Part shown: in pieces, positions 6,066 to 6,376 of the stretch
Layout: every line of letters starts with the position of its first letter
How positions within the stretch are numbered: position 1 is the stretch's first letter
Assembly: GCA_045536015.1 (NCBI GenBank)
Contig: JAZSMS010000095.1
Coordinates: 1 to 6,376, forward strand
Direction of reading: 5' to 3'
Origin: JAZSMS01 sp045536015
GTDB lineage: Bacteria > Bacillota > Clostridia > Christensenellales > QALW01
DNA length: 6,376 nucleotides
Program-made: the position numbers and the translations under genes
Notes under the pieces: model-generated
Database searches by the model: none
The model's input: the letters and a program-made list of their open reading frames with translations, nothing else
Told to the model about the DNA's origin: nothing

Positions 6066-6094
6066 AAAAAAAGACTGCCGAAGCAGTCTTTTTT
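6066..6094 (-). terminator. Intrinsic terminator of the truncated right-edge gene
   Basis: The stem GACTGC (6073-6078) / GCAGTC (6083-6088) closes a CGAA tetraloop and is flanked by seven A and six T, which extend the pairing. On the minus strand it begins eight bases after the stop codon at 6102 and ends in a T-run, the usual position for a terminator. It could work in both directions. Confidence 0.9.
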
Positions 6095-6101
6095 ATTTTG
6101 A

Positions 6102-6210
6102 TTAGTATCCAACCTTTTCCCAGCAATCAAACGGAGCAGCAAGCTCTTCGCTTACGTAAACCTGAGTCTTCATTGTCTGAAGCATCGAGCTGGGTACTAA
6201 AGGAGTAACG
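6102..6210 (-). CDS. C-terminal 35 codons of an unidentified protein, truncated by the end of genomic sequence
   Basis: This open frame is too short for routine gene calling. It reads VTPLVPSSMLQTMKTQVYVS, continues EELAAPFDCWEKVGY, and stops at TAA (6104-6102). Coding character is supported by the uninterrupted frame up to the artefact junction, codon use like the other genes, and a terminator eight bases past the stop. I do not recognise the family from this tail; the LAAPFDCWEKVGY ending may be enough for a database search. Met codons at residues 9 and 13 are probably internal, since neither has a ribosome binding site at proper spacing and upstream genomic sequence is missing. The frame should not be extended past 6210, where adapter sequence begins. 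A second copy of the same bases at 6295-6376 is an artefact and not another gene. Confidence 0.7.
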
Positions 6211-6294
6211 AAGTCGGAGGCCAAGCGGGCTTAGGAAGACAACCAACCCAGACAACTCCTTGGCTCACAGAACGACATGGCTACGATCCGACTT
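6211..6294 (+). other. Sequencing-library contamination: MGI/BGI DNBSEQ adapters plus 10-base index
   Basis: Bases 6211-6242 match the 32-base DNBSEQ forward adapter (AAGTCGGAGGCCAAGCGG then CTTAGGAAGACAA) with one difference, G for T at 6229. Bases 6253-6294 match the complete 42-base reverse complement of the second adapter (CAACTCCTTGGCTCACAG then AACGACATGGCTACGATC then CGACTT) with no difference. The 10 bases between them (6243-6252, CCAACCCAGA) are in the position and of the length of a sample index. The adapter sequences are recalled from general knowledge of the platform. This is not biological sequence and should be trimmed. Confidence 0.97.
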
Positions 6295-6376
6295 AAAGGG
6301 AGCAGCAAGCTCTTCGCTTACGTAAACCTGAGTCTTCATTGTCTGAAGCATCGAGCTGGGTACTAAAGGAGTAACG
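6295..6376 (+). repeat. Artefactual second copy of genomic 6129-6210 (same library insert read again)
   Basis: The 82 bases repeat 6129-6210 with a single mismatch (G at 6298, C at 6132). The copy starts directly after the adapter and ends at the same base at which copy one meets the adapter. A rolling-circle nanoball contains insert-adapter-insert-adapter in series, so a read longer than an 82-base insert gives exactly this layout. The mismatch is best seen as a read error. It should be removed with the adapter. Confidence 0.95.

Noticed and set aside
6129..6376. Long direct repeats flanking a unique segment, read as an attachment site, transposon end or CRISPR-like unit
   Set aside because: The unique segment is sequencing adapter with an index, and the repeat ends coincide with the adapter ends, so it is a library artefact.
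6070..6376. A minus-strand gene running from the window edge through the adapter into the 6102 tail
   Set aside because: Bases 6211-6294 are synthetic, so no protein frame across them has meaning; only 6102-6210 is genomic.

Overview
The window looks like the end of a metagenome-style contig from an AT-rich, low-GC Gram-positive bacterium, probably an uncultured member of the Clostridia. The basis is a groES-groEL operon behind a textbook CIRCE operator (HrcA-type control), strong GGAGG-type ribosome binding sites, sigma-A-like promoters, and protein sequences of Firmicute type. No gene identifies the species.

Layout, left to right. At 1-572, on the minus strand, lie groES and the first 89 codons of groEL, which runs off the left edge. 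They are preceded by a CIRCE operator and promoter at 594-653 and a phased T-tract (10-bp period) repeat at 680-750. At 748-1689, minus strand, is an unrecognised 313-residue protein with a beta-rich body and a C-terminal coiled coil. At 1772-2464, plus strand, is a calcineurin-like metallophosphoesterase with its own promoter. At 2528-4589, plus strand, is a three-gene operon: an initiating sugar-phosphate transferase, a GT-B-like glycosyltransferase overlapping it by 4 bp, and methylglyoxal synthase (mgsA). It ends in a strong terminator that also serves the convergent MATE transporter at 4630-5970. After the MATE promoter and another terminator comes the last 35 codons of an unidentified minus-strand gene (6102-6210).

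The most important observation is technical. Bases 6211-6294 are not genomic DNA. They match the two MGI/BGI DNBSEQ library adapters around a 10-base index, and 6295-6376 is a second copy (81/82 identical) of the genomic 6129-6210. This is the expected product of reading through a short insert in a rolling-circle DNA nanoball. The genomic sequence ends at 6210, and the apparent long direct repeat at the right edge is an artefact.

Functionally, the two glycan genes could start and extend an undecaprenyl-phosphate-linked saccharide at the inner face of the membrane, but no polymerase, flippase or ligase gene is present here. mgsA is co-transcribed by position, but no biochemical link to the glycan genes is evident. 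I see no mobile element, CRISPR array, rRNA or tRNA, and no convincing new multi-gene system. The best biological leads are the phased T-tracts upstream of the heat-shock promoter, a palindrome inside the glycan operon promoter, an in-frame 15-bp tandem duplication in the glycosyltransferase, and the uncharacterised 313-residue protein.
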